Shown here: positions 32,861 to 41,425 of the stretch, piece by piece | Position numbering within the stretch: the first letter of the stretch is position 1 | Layout of the letters: each line of letters opens with the position of its first letter | Source: Chitinophaga sp. H8 | GTDB taxonomy: Bacteria; Bacteroidota; Bacteroidia; Chitinophagales; Chitinophagaceae | NCBI RefSeq assembly: GCF_040567655.1 | Contig: NZ_JBEXAC010000001.1 | Coordinates: forward strand, 1,488,001 to 1,552,000 | Direction of reading: 5' to 3' | DNA: 64,000 nucleotides | Notes under the pieces: generated by a model | The model's database searches: none | The model's input: only the letters and a program-made list of their open reading frames with translations | What the model was told of the DNA's origin: nothing | Made by a program: the position numbers and the translations under genes

Positions 32861-35185
32861 ATGAAGATAATATTCAAAATAGCAAAAAATGAGCTGCGCC
32901 ACGTTTTTTACTCACCTATAGCCTGGTTTGTAATGATCGTTTTCCTGGTACAGTGTGCGGTTTATTTCGCGGGTCCTTTATACAGTGTTGCTAACTGGCA
33001 GGAAATTATGCTTAAAAACAGTCCGAAGTTCAAAGGAGAAAAAGAATTGACCTTTGGTATATTTATATTGGGGGGTGTCTTCTACAATGTTGTCAATAAT
33101 TTATACTTATTTATTCCTGTACTGACGATGGGACTCATCAGCCGGGAAGTAAGTAATGGATCTGTTAAATTATTGTATTCTTCCCCCGTAAGTCTCTGGC
33201 AGATTGTATGTGGGAAATATTTGGGTATCATGTTGTACAATGTATTGCTCCTATCCATATTGGGTGTTTTTATGCTAATAGGTGTTATTAATATCAGACA
33301 TGTGGACTATGGCATGTTATTGTCTGCAGCACTGGGATTATATTTACTTATATGTGCCTATTCTGCTATCGGGTTGTTTATGTCCTCTCTCAGTAGCTAC
33401 CAGATAGTTTCGGCCCTCAGCACCTTTATCATCATTTTTGCTCTTAGCAGGATTGGGGGATTATGGCAACGATATGACCTGGTCAGGGATCTGACCTACT
33501 TTCTTTCTCTTCAGGATCGGGTCTTTAAAATGCTGGGAGGCCTGATTGTAACGAGGGATGTGATCTATTTTATATTGGTGGCTGTCATGTTTGTCGGGTT
33601 TACATTGATAAAGCTCAAAGCAGGCAGAGAGGCCAGGCCATGGTACATAAAGCTGGGCAGATATATGATGGTGAGCCTGATGGTACTGGTGCTGGTGTAT
33701 ATCAGCTCAAGACCCGTGCTTACCGCATATTTTGATACAACTGCTACCCAACGGAATACTATTCCCAAGGAGATGCAACAATTGATCAGTGATATGGGCG
33801 ACAGTACACTGGAAGTTACATTGTATACCAATTTACTGGGTGCTGGTCTGAACCGTGGATTGCCAGAAGCCCGTAATGCGGATTATATGGTAAATATGTG
33901 GGAACCATATCTGCGCTTTAAACCTAAAATAGTATTTAAGTATGAATATTACTATGATATCGATCCTCAGAATTTTGATAGTGTAACCTATAAAGATCTC
34001 AAAGAAATGGCGGGGTACAAAGCAGATGAGATTGATGCCGGGTTATCCATGTTTAAATCCCCCGAACAGATGCGAAAGACGATAAACCTGCAATCAGAAG
34101 GTTATAGAGTGGTGATGCAGGTAAAGTATAGGGGAAGAACAGCGTGGATGCGCACTTTTGATGATCCCTTTTTCTGGCCTGATTTAACGAATGTTTCTGC
34201 TGCATTTAAGCGGTTACTGCATCCGGATAAAATACAGCACGTGTTTTTTGTTACAGGAGAACTGGAACGTAGCATCAGCAAAACAGGCACCAGGGAATAT
34301 GCACTGCATACTGCAGCTAAATCCAGCCGGGGATCACTTGTGAATGCCGGATATAATGTAGATACCCTGAATCTGGAAGTACAGGATATTCCTGCAGTTA
34401 TTTCAGCGTTGGTACTTGCAGATCCGAAAATGGAATTAAGTAATACCGTGCGAGGAAAGTTGCAGCAATATGTGCAAAACGGAGGTAATCTGTTCATATT
34501 GGGGGAACCCGGAAAGCAGTATGTGCTGAACCCATTCTTAAAACAACTGGGGGTACAACTAATAGATGGACAACTGGTGGAGCCCACGTATGACGAAACG
34601 CCTGATAAAATAGTGCCGTATATGACTACTTACAGTGGTAAACTACAAAAAGAGTTATCCTGGATTGGGGAATCACTGACATCAAAAAAAGATACCTTAA
34701 AAGTACTAATGCCTGGTGCAACAGGACTTAGTTATACGGAGGACAGTTCGTTTAGTGTGAAACCATTACTGACAACTGTGCCAGACAGAGTTTGGCTGAA
34801 GAAAGGGGACATCGTAATTGATTCTACGTTGCCTCCCTTTAATCCGGAAGAAGGTGATTTTAAAGCAGCCTCCTTTTCAACTACTGTTCAGTTAACAAGA
34901 ACGGTAATTGACAAAGAACAACGGATCGTTGTTTGTGGGGATGCAGACTTTGCAAGTAATATGCGGCTCCCTGCCTATTTGAATAGCTACTTCCTGATGC
35001 CGGTATATAGTTGGCTGACTTATAACGAATTCCCGGTATCTATGACCCGCATCAGCCCGAAAGACACTTTATTGAGAGTAGGCGCCACCAATGCATATGT
35101 TCAAAGGATAATATGCCTGTGGGTATTGCCTGTAATAATATTGTTGGCGGGGACCATTTTACTGATAAGAAGGAAAAATAAATAG
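32861..35185 (+). CDS. GldF-GldG fusion: ABC-2 permease plus GldG-like domain (copy 2)
   Basis: 774 residues, a clear paralogue of the preceding gene with the same architecture. Shared landmarks include the start (IAKNELRHVFYSPIAWFVM), SREVSNGSVKLLYSSPVSLW, LTYFLSLQDR, ALVLADPKMELSNTVRGKL, GEPGKQYVLNPFLKQLGVQL and the closing helix with TILLIRRKNK. It was probably made by tandem duplication, and the two copies likely form a heterodimer driven by the single ATPase at 29524. Divergence is marked in the region that follows the permease part, as expected if each half contacts a different partner. A 48-base gap separates the copies, and 20 bases separate this gene from the MutS-like gene. Confidence 0.9.
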   Translation: MKIIFKIAKNELRHVFYSPIAWFVMIVFLVQCAVYFAGPLYSVANWQEIMLKNSPKFKGEKELTFGIFILGGVFYNVVNNLYLFIPVLTMGLISREVSNGSVKLLYSSPVSLWQIVCGKYLGIMLYNVLLLSILGVFMLIGVINIRHVDYGMLLSAALGLYLLICAYSAIGLFMSSLSSYQIVSALSTFIIIFALSRIGGLWQRYDLVRDLTYFLSLQDRVFKMLGGLIVTRDVIYFILVAVMFVGFTLIKLKAGREARPWYIKLGRYMMVSLMVLVLVYISSRPVLTAYFDTTATQRNTIPKEMQQLISDMGDSTLEVTLYTNLLGAGLNRGLPEARNADYMVNMWEPYLRFKPKIVFKYEYYYDIDPQNFDSVTYKDLKEMAGYKADEIDAGLSMFKSPEQMRKTINLQSEGYRVVMQVKYRGRTAWMRTFDDPFFWPDLTNVSAAFKRLLHPDKIQHVFFVTGELERSISKTGTREYALHTAAKSSRGSLVNAGYNVDTLNLEVQDIPAVISALVLADPKMELSNTVRGKLQQYVQNGGNLFILGEPGKQYVLNPFLKQLGVQLIDGQLVEPTYDETPDKIVPYMTTYSGKLQKELSWIGESLTSKKDTLKVLMPGATGLSYTEDSSFSVKPLLTTVPDRVWLKKGDIVIDSTLPPFNPEEGDFKAASFSTTVQLTRTVIDKEQRIVVCGDADFASNMRLPAYLNSYFLMPVYSWLTYNEFPVSMTRISPKDTLLRVGATNAYVQRIICLWVLPVIILLAGTILLIRRKNK

Positions 35186-35205
35186 CGCAATTAATAATAC
35201 AGAAA

Positions 35206-37854
35206 ATGACTTTATTACAAACTGACGATCAGACCATAGAAGATCTTGGGATCTTTGGGAAAAGGAATAGCGGTGGTATTTATGATATCTACAACTGCTC
35301 CAATACCCATGGCGGGGAAATGCTGTTGGAGGAGATCTTTCGTCATCCTTTGTCGGATAAGGAAGCCATCAACAGGCGCAGCAGTATTATAGAAAACTTT
35401 GGCAGGTTAGCTATTCCCTTTCCTTATAATGCTTCGCTGTTTGATGCGGTAGAAAAATACCTGAGCGTTGTGGAAGATAGCACAAAGAATAAAAATAATA
35501 CCGCAACACTTGGCGAAAAGGAAATACAGCATGGCGTAGGCGCTGTAATAGAGATTATCCACTTGACAAAAGATTTTATAGAGAAGGAGGAGGTGAAACA
35601 TATCCAGGCCTATGCGATGGAGCGTGAATTGATTGCCTCTCTGATTAATAACGCTGCTTTTGAGCCCGTCCTCAGGGAGCGATCTAAAGGTAAACTTTCT
35701 TACAGTGCTGTAACCGCCTATGATGCATTGTTCAGGATCAGTGAAAGAAAGCAGGTGGAAAAGTTGTTAGGTTATATTTATTACCTCGATGTATATATGT
35801 CAGTGGCTGCCACGGCTATGCAGCGAAAGTTCGTTTTTCCTAAAGCGCTGGATAAAGGTTCCGGTGAATTAAACCTGGAGGGGGTTTATCACCCTTCTTT
35901 AAAGCACCCCGTCACAAATGATATCAGGATGGATACCGCTGGTAATGTGATCTTCCTGACCGGTGCAAATATGGCAGGAAAATCCACCTTTCTGCGATCC
36001 TTAAGTACCGCCTTGTACATCGCACACATGGGATTTCCGGTTGCCGCCCGTTCTATGCAGTTTTCCGTGATGGACGGCATCTATACTACGATCAACCTGC
36101 CGGATAATCTCGGTATTGGTGCCAGCCATTTTTATATGGAAGTATTACGGGTAAAAAAGGTAGCAGCGGCACTCAGTACGGGGAAGTCCTACTTTATTTT
36201 GTTTGATGAGCTGTTCCGTGGAACCAATGTAAAAGATGCCCATGAGGCCACGGTGGCTGTCACGAAAGGGTTTGCGGAGCATCGCAACAGCATGTTTATT
36301 ATTTCTTCCCACATCGTGGAAGCAGGTGAAGCTTTAAAACAGGAAGAGAATATTCACTTCCTTTACCTGCCTACACTTATGAATGGACACGTACCGGAAT
36401 ATACCTACAAGCTGGAGCAGGGTATTACGGAAGACCGGCATGGAATGATCATTATCCGTAACGAAAGTATACTGGAAACATTGGAGAATGGCAGGAAACA
36501 ACCAGCATCGGAAAAAACAGACACAAGTTTCATTACAGATAAACAAACAGTGGATGAACTGAATCTCCTGGGTAAATTCAGGCACGATTCCGTATATCAT
36601 TTGTTTAGCCGCGTCAAAACAAGGGGAGGAGAACAGCTGCTGGATAAGATGTTTCGCCATCCATTAACGGATGCGGCAGCTATCAACGAACGCAGCAGCA
36701 TTTTTCAGATCTTTCAGCAGGCAGCTCCCGCATTTCCTTTTGATGTGGAACAGCTGCATCTTATGCAGGAATACCTGGATGTTGAGGTGTCTAAAAATGC
36801 TGCCCTGGTGCTGGCAGGTATGTATGTGAAAAAATGGTTGTCGGCACTTACCAGGGATGAAGGGTATAAAAAGAAGGTGCAGGGCTTGCAGGCAACGATT
36901 ATAACACTTAACAGGTGTTATGGCTTTGTGGAGTCCTTCCGGCCAGCGGCAGGTCCTTATACCTCCCGATTAAATGCCATCCGGGAGTTGTTGTCCGACA
37001 AGCGGCTGGAACAACTGAGAAATGTAGATATCTACAAAGCCTTATCCGTAAATACACTGGCATACTACGACCATCTGCTTAAATCAAGGTTGTTAAAGGA
37101 AATGGAGATTCTTCTTGCTTTTATCTATGAAGTAGATGTAAATATTGTAGTCAGTCAGGTAGCACTCACTAAAGGGTTACATTATGCAACGGCACTACCC
37201 GCGGAGAAGAATATCTTCTCGGTAAAGGGCCTCCGTCATCCTTGTATTGACCGGGCAGTAAGCAATAATTTATCGTTAGCGCAAAACAACAATATCCTGT
37301 TTCTCACTGGCGCAAACATGGCGGGGAAGTCTACCCTCATGAAATCAGTAGGTATTGGTTTATACATGGCGCATATGGGCTTTCCGGTGGCTGCTGTGCA
37401 GATGACGTTCTCCGTAAGAGAAGGATTGTACTCTTCTATCAACGTTGCGGATAATATCGGTCTTGGCTACAGTCATTTTTATGCGGAGGTGGTCAGGGTA
37501 AAACAAGCGGCAGAAGCGGCTGCAAGCGGCAAACGGCTGTTGTTGCTGTTTGATGAGCTGTTCAAAGGTACGAATGTAAAAGATGCCTATGATGGCACGC
37601 TCTCTGTAACAGAAGGATTCGCCGGCTACCAGGAATGTCTGTTTATTGTGTCTACGCATATCATCGAAGTAGGCGAAGCGCTGAAGGGGCGGCCTAATGT
37701 ACATTTTGCATATATGCCTACGGTAATGGATGGCGTACATCCCCGTTATACCTATAAGCTTGAAGAAGGTATTACATCCGACCGGCAGGGGATGATGATC
37801 ATCCGGAATGAAGGAATATTGGAATTGCTGGAGAAAAAAGTTAAAACGGTATGA
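35206..37854 (+). CDS. Tandem MutS-like protein with two complete ATPase halves
   Basis: 882 residues made of two homologous halves of about 440. Each half starts with a MutS core-like helical region (GGEMLLEEIFRHPLSDKEAI in the first, GGEQLLDKMFRHPLTDAAAI in the second) and ends with a MutS domain V ATPase. In half one Walker A is GANMAGKST (about 253-261), Walker B ILFDELFRGTN and the switch His ISSHIVE. In half two Walker A is GANMAGKST (about 700), Walker B LLFDELFKGTN and VSTHIIE. The mismatch-reading domain I and connector domain II are absent, so this is not a repair MutS. It resembles the short MutS-domain proteins of Bacteroidota. Because MutS ATPases work as dimers, the fusion probably makes an intramolecular pair. 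Its product is cytoplasmic and its partner unknown; the linked ABC system is an obvious candidate. Confidence 0.93.
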   Translation: MTLLQTDDQTIEDLGIFGKRNSGGIYDIYNCSNTHGGEMLLEEIFRHPLSDKEAINRRSSIIENFGRLAIPFPYNASLFDAVEKYLSVVEDSTKNKNNTATLGEKEIQHGVGAVIEIIHLTKDFIEKEEVKHIQAYAMERELIASLINNAAFEPVLRERSKGKLSYSAVTAYDALFRISERKQVEKLLGYIYYLDVYMSVAATAMQRKFVFPKALDKGSGELNLEGVYHPSLKHPVTNDIRMDTAGNVIFLTGANMAGKSTFLRSLSTALYIAHMGFPVAARSMQFSVMDGIYTTINLPDNLGIGASHFYMEVLRVKKVAAALSTGKSYFILFDELFRGTNVKDAHEATVAVTKGFAEHRNSMFIISSHIVEAGEALKQEENIHFLYLPTLMNGHVPEYTYKLEQGITEDRHGMIIIRNESILETLENGRKQPASEKTDTSFITDKQTVDELNLLGKFRHDSVYHLFSRVKTRGGEQLLDKMFRHPLTDAAAINERSSIFQIFQQAAPAFPFDVEQLHLMQEYLDVEVSKNAALVLAGMYVKKWLSALTRDEGYKKKVQGLQATIITLNRCYGFVESFRPAAGPYTSRLNAIRELLSDKRLEQLRNVDIYKALSVNTLAYYDHLLKSRLLKEMEILLAFIYEVDVNIVVSQVALTKGLHYATALPAEKNIFSVKGLRHPCIDRAVSNNLSLAQNNNILFLTGANMAGKSTLMKSVGIGLYMAHMGFPVAAVQMTFSVREGLYSSINVADNIGLGYSHFYAEVVRVKQAAEAAASGKRLLLLFDELFKGTNVKDAYDGTLSVTEGFAGYQECLFIVSTHIIEVGEALKGRPNVHFAYMPTVMDGVHPRYTYKLEEGITSDRQGMMIIRNEGILELLEKKVKTV

Positions 37855-38807
37855 TGAAAAAAAGGTGCCTGTTAATGACCAGTATTACTTTCCTCTTATA
37901 TGCTTCCAATGTAAACGGACAAGCTGTATCAGCGGAGATGTATACAGACTATATGAAATTCTTCGGCGCACTCCGGATGGAAACGCTTTCCGGCAGCGGT
38001 GCTGAACATAAAACCATGATGGCTTTGCAGGATAGCGCTGCTTTATTAACAGACGAAGCGCCACCTGTAGGATACGATATCAAAACCCTGCCGCCAGGTA
38101 AGAAAATACTGGCGGATGAAACTATTTATGCCCAAAGAAAGCACAGCGTTTTTATTATGGGTAAACTGAAGCGGGCGGATACAGCTACAGGAAGGGTGGA
38201 TTTTGATCTCACCGGCACAGCATTTGCCATTGCTCCTGATGGGATTTGTGTAACTAATTATCATGTGTTACAGGATATCATCCGTAAAGACACCACCAAA
38301 GAAAACAGGGACAGTATTTACTTTATCGCTACCGTGGACAAAGCGTTGTATCGCATCGAAAAAATACTGGCCTATTCACAAAATAATGATATTGCGGTGT
38401 TCCAGGTAAACACCAATGGCACAAAGTTTCGCCCCCTACCATTGGGAGTACCCGCACAGGTGGGTGCTACTGTCTATTGCATCTCTCATCCGCTTAGCTA
38501 TTTCTACTATTTCAGCAAGGGGATAGTAGCCAGAAATGTCAGGGTGGATGGGCAACAGGCAGCTGCGGGGTATAATCCATTAGGTAGTCCCCCCATCCGT
38601 ATGGAAATCACCGCAGATTATGCGGTAGGATCCAGTGGCGGGCCTATACTGGATAAATACGGTAATCTGGTCGGTATTGTTTCTTCTACGGCTGCTGTAC
38701 CGGCCAATCAGCGTGATGCAGGAAATAATACGACCTTTCATCAACAAATGGTCGTAAAGGATACCGCCCCTGTAAAAGCACTCACCAATCTTTTGAAAAA
38801 ACAGTGA
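37851..38807 (+). CDS. Exported trypsin-like serine protease
   Basis: 318 residues. A signal peptide (CLLMTSITFLLYASNVNGQ) is followed by about 65 residues and then an S1-type protease domain with a visible triad: His in CVTNYHVLQDI (about 138), Asp in SQNNDIAVFQV (about 180) and Ser in AVGSSGGPILD (about 262). These match Deg/HtrA-like S1 proteases, but there is no PDZ domain. It starts inside the stop of the MutS gene (ATGA overlap), indicating translational coupling and a common role. It probably works in the periplasm or at the surface, either processing the receptor's ligand or a system component. An adjacent ATG (37854) is an equal start. Confidence 0.92.
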   Translation: MMKKRCLLMTSITFLLYASNVNGQAVSAEMYTDYMKFFGALRMETLSGSGAEHKTMMALQDSAALLTDEAPPVGYDIKTLPPGKKILADETIYAQRKHSVFIMGKLKRADTATGRVDFDLTGTAFAIAPDGICVTNYHVLQDIIRKDTTKENRDSIYFIATVDKALYRIEKILAYSQNNDIAVFQVNTNGTKFRPLPLGVPAQVGATVYCISHPLSYFYYFSKGIVARNVRVDGQQAAAGYNPLGSPPIRMEITADYAVGSSGGPILDKYGNLVGIVSSTAAVPANQRDAGNNTTFHQQMVVKDTAPVKALTNLLKKQ

Positions 38808-38812
38808 CGGCA

Positions 38813-39235
38813 TTAACCGGAATGCTTAGCAGATTGTTTTCTGTCAAAACGTTGTTTCGCAACAAGATGGGCTTCTTCGATAAACTTGTATGTTGCTGTC
38901 AGCTGGTCTTCCTCCGGATTTAATATACAGATAAAGTGTTGCGCAGCATAATGTGGATGTGGCATGAAGCGGTTTAATGTGGTGTAATCCCATTCAGCTT
39001 CAGGGCTTTCAAATAGTTTGTTATAAGTGCTTTTTGATACGCCTATGTTTACCCGGAATACGCCATCCCGGTTTAGATCCGATACACTGTCATGTTCATT
39101 GTCTGAGGCAGCCATTGTTACGAACGGGAGTACCTGCTCCGGCCCATAGAAGAAGAAGGTGTATCCAAAGCTTTCCAGCTGTGTAACGTTGGGAAGTTGT
39201 TTAGCGATAAATTGTTCGATAGCTTGTAATGACAT
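38813..39235 (-). CDS. DUF6194-family protein
   Basis: 140 residues, with no signal peptide or membrane segment. It has the pattern of the DUF6194 family as I remember it: TLPFVTMAASDNEHD-like opening (LPFVTMAASDNEHDSVSDL), then GVFRVNIGVSKSTYNKLF, and HPHYAAQHFICILNP before a C-terminal helix. The biochemical role of this family is not known. It ends 5 bases from the end of the convergent protease gene, with no hairpin room between, so antisense readthrough is possible. It is divergent from the HxlR regulator at 39340 across 104 bases containing a palindrome, and so may be the regulator's target. Confidence 0.75.
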   Translation of the reverse strand: MSLQAIEQFIAKQLPNVTQLESFGYTFFFYGPEQVLPFVTMAASDNEHDSVSDLNRDGVFRVNIGVSKSTYNKLFESPEAEWDYTTLNRFMPHPHYAAQHFICILNPEEDQLTATYKFIEEAHLVAKQRFDRKQSAKHSG

Positions 39236-39290
39236 AAGCGCAGTTTTGACTTATTGCAAACTTCGGCAGGTTATGTTAAATTTACAAGTA

Positions 39291-39314
39291 GTTACCATTT
39301 TGGTATTCAGTAAC
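39291..39314. promoter_or_regulatory. Palindromic candidate operator for the HxlR regulator
   Basis: TACCA at 39293-39297 faces TGGTA at 39301-39305, and GTTAC at 39291-39295 faces GTAAC at 39310-39314, giving nested dyads in the space between the DUF6194 and HxlR genes. HxlR-type regulators bind such short palindromes next to their own genes. Assignment to this regulator is inferred from position only. Confidence 0.35.
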
Positions 39315-39339
39315 ATAAAGTAAAGTAATTGGGCGTATT

Positions 39340-39672
39340 ATGGCTTTGAAGGATGAAAGAAAAATAAAAAAAACGGAAAGCTGCCCTTTTCAGGAAGCCA
39401 TGGACCTCATCTCCGGAAAATGGACGATGTCAATCATTAATGTGCTGATGGGCGGGAAAATGCGGTTTAAGGAACTTGAAAGGAGTGTTGTTGGTATCAA
39501 TACCAGGATGTTGGTAAAGGAGCTTAAACAATTGGAACATAAAAAGATCATAGACCGAACGGCTTTTGCTACTATGCCTCCAACTGTTGAATATGCTTTA
39601 ACCGAAAAAGGGGAAAGGCTGAAGCCGGTATTGACGGAGATACAAGTGTGGGCAATCAAAAATATGAGCTAG
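39340..39672 (+). CDS. HxlR-family winged-helix regulator
   Basis: 110 residues forming one HxlR domain: CPFQEAMDLISGKWTMSI at the start, the recognition region GINTRMLVKELKQLEHKKII, and the wing PPTVEYALTEKGERLKPVL. A Cys at the family's usual position (SCPFQ) can serve as a redox or electrophile sensor in relatives. The ATG at 39340 lies just after the palindrome at 39291-39314. The divergent DUF6194 gene is the most likely target. The gene is followed after 53 bases by the peptidase gene, which may or may not be cotranscribed. Confidence 0.92.
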   Translation: MALKDERKIKKTESCPFQEAMDLISGKWTMSIINVLMGGKMRFKELERSVVGINTRMLVKELKQLEHKKIIDRTAFATMPPTVEYALTEKGERLKPVLTEIQVWAIKNMS

Positions 39673-39725
39673 CACTAGCCGCTTTTTTTTACATTTGGCC
39701 TTTCTCACCAAAACATCCTGATGAT

Positions 39726-41378
39726 ATGAAGCCAATGCTGAAAATTCTTCTCTTTGGATCCCTGCTCCCTATAGCAGCTTGCAACAATAATACTGAACAA
39801 GAAAAGAAGAACGCCCCCGATTCCCTGCAACAATATGCTGCACAACGCCTGGCGGGCTATGCTCCTGTAAAGCTGACCGCAGATCTCAGTGCGTTGTCTG
39901 AAAAGGAAAAGCAAATGATTCCTTTGCTGATCGAAGCTGCTGCAATAATGGACGATCTGTACTGGCAACAATCCTATGGCAATAAAGACAGTTTGCTTAA
40001 TGCTATAACAGATTCAACTACCCGCGAGTTTGCCCGGATCAACTATGGTCCCTGGGACAAACTGAATAACGATACGCCTTTTATTGCCGGTGTGGGTACC
40101 AAACCTCCTGGTGGAGAGTTTTATCCTCATGATATGACAAAAGAAGAACTGGAAAAATCGGATGTAAAGGATAAACACGGCGAATATTCTGTGATCCGTC
40201 GTGATAGCGCGGGAAAGCTGATCGCTATTCCTTATCATCAATTTTATCAGGCTCCCTTGAAACGGGCATCAGACTTATTAGTACAGGCCGCTGCACTGGC
40301 AGAAGATGCTGACTTGAAAAAGTACCTGGAGCTGCGTGCGCAGGCACTGATTACCGACAATTACATGCCAAGTGATGTTGCCTGGATGGATATGAAAAAC
40401 AATGGCCTGGATGTGATCATTGGTCCTATTGAAAATTATGAAGACCAGCTGTATAATTCCCGGAATGCCTTTGAGGCCTATATTCTTGTTAAGGATAAGG
40501 TATGGAGTAAGAAGCTGGAAAAATATGTAGCCATGCTTCCGGCTTTGCAGAAAGGCCTCCCCGTAGAGGATAAATATAAGAAAGAAGTACCGGGAACATC
40601 CTCACAATTGAATGCGTATGATGTGATCTACTATGCCGGTCAGTGCAACTCCGGAGGCAAGACTATTGCGGTGAACCTGCCTAACAATGAAGCACTTCAA
40701 AAATCAAAGGGTACCCGCCGTTCCCAGCTCAAAAATGCCATGCGGGCTAAGTTTGACAATATTCTCATGCCGATAGCACAGGAGTTGATAGATCCATCAC
40801 AACTTCGCCAGGTACAATTCGATGCCTTTTTTGCAGACGTAATGTTTCATGAGGTGGCGCACGGACTTGGTGTTAAGAATACGATAGACGGGAAAGGTAC
40901 TGTCCGGGCAGCATTGCAGGAGCAGGGTTCCTGGCTGGAAGAAGCGAAGGCGGATATCCTTGGCCTGTATATGGTGACCAAACTGGTGGAGATGAATGAA
41001 CTGCCTGGTCCGATAGAAAATTACTATACCACTTTCATGGCTGGTATTCTCCGCTCGGTACGATTTGGCGCAGGGGAGGCACATGGTAAGGCCAATATGC
41101 TGGCCTTTAATTACTTCGAAGAAAAGGGCGCCTTCACCAAAACGCAGGATGGCCATTATAAAGTGGATGTGCCAAAATTCCGCGATGCAATGAACGGCCT
41201 TAGTAACCTGATCCTGACCTTACAGGGAAATGGAGATAAACCTGCGGTAGAAAAACTGATGAAAGAGAAGGCTGTAGTGCGTCCTGACTTACAGGCCGAC
41301 CTCAACAAGCTGCAACAGAAAGGTATCCCTGTGGATATCACCTTTGAACAGGGGGTAAAAGTCCTTGGATTGAAATAA
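39726..41378 (+). CDS. M49-like (dipeptidyl-peptidase III superfamily) zinc metallopeptidase lipoprotein
   Basis: About 550 residues from the ATG at 39726; the open frame runs to 39648 but lacks a sensible start. MKPMLKILLFGSLLPIAAC is a lipoprotein signal. Zinc ligands: FHEVAHGLG (His about 375 and 379) and, some 25 residues later, EEAKADILG (Glu about 405-406). The second motif and the segment between them (VRAALQEQGSWLEEAKADI) match the peptidase-like domain also found at the end of plant Nudix hydrolase 3. Classical DPP III has HELLGH with an extra residue, so this is the shorter HEXXH branch of the superfamily. Likely faces the periplasm. The substrate is unknown. Confidence 0.85.
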   Translation: MKPMLKILLFGSLLPIAACNNNTEQEKKNAPDSLQQYAAQRLAGYAPVKLTADLSALSEKEKQMIPLLIEAAAIMDDLYWQQSYGNKDSLLNAITDSTTREFARINYGPWDKLNNDTPFIAGVGTKPPGGEFYPHDMTKEELEKSDVKDKHGEYSVIRRDSAGKLIAIPYHQFYQAPLKRASDLLVQAAALAEDADLKKYLELRAQALITDNYMPSDVAWMDMKNNGLDVIIGPIENYEDQLYNSRNAFEAYILVKDKVWSKKLEKYVAMLPALQKGLPVEDKYKKEVPGTSSQLNAYDVIYYAGQCNSGGKTIAVNLPNNEALQKSKGTRRSQLKNAMRAKFDNILMPIAQELIDPSQLRQVQFDAFFADVMFHEVAHGLGVKNTIDGKGTVRAALQEQGSWLEEAKADILGLYMVTKLVEMNELPGPIENYYTTFMAGILRSVRFGAGEAHGKANMLAFNYFEEKGAFTKTQDGHYKVDVPKFRDAMNGLSNLILTLQGNGDKPAVEKLMKEKAVVRPDLQADLNKLQQKGIPVDITFEQGVKVLGLK

Positions 41379-41382
41379 GGCC

Positions 41383-41425
41383 AAATGCCTTGTTAAACAG
41401 CTATTTACTGTTTAACGAGGCATTT
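41383..41425. terminator. Strong bidirectional hairpin terminator
   Basis: AAATGCCTTGTTAAACAG at 41383-41400 pairs with CTGTTTAACGAGGCATTT at 41408-41425, an 18-bp stem with one G-T position and a seven-base loop. A T-run follows (AGTTTTTC). It serves the peptidase gene on the plus strand and the convergent DinB gene, whose stop codon lies in the right arm. Confidence 0.85.

Noticed and set aside
35206..37854. Ordinary DNA mismatch-repair MutS
   Set aside because: No mismatch-recognition or connector domain, and two ATPase domains in one chain; only the ATPase and core region are MutS-like.
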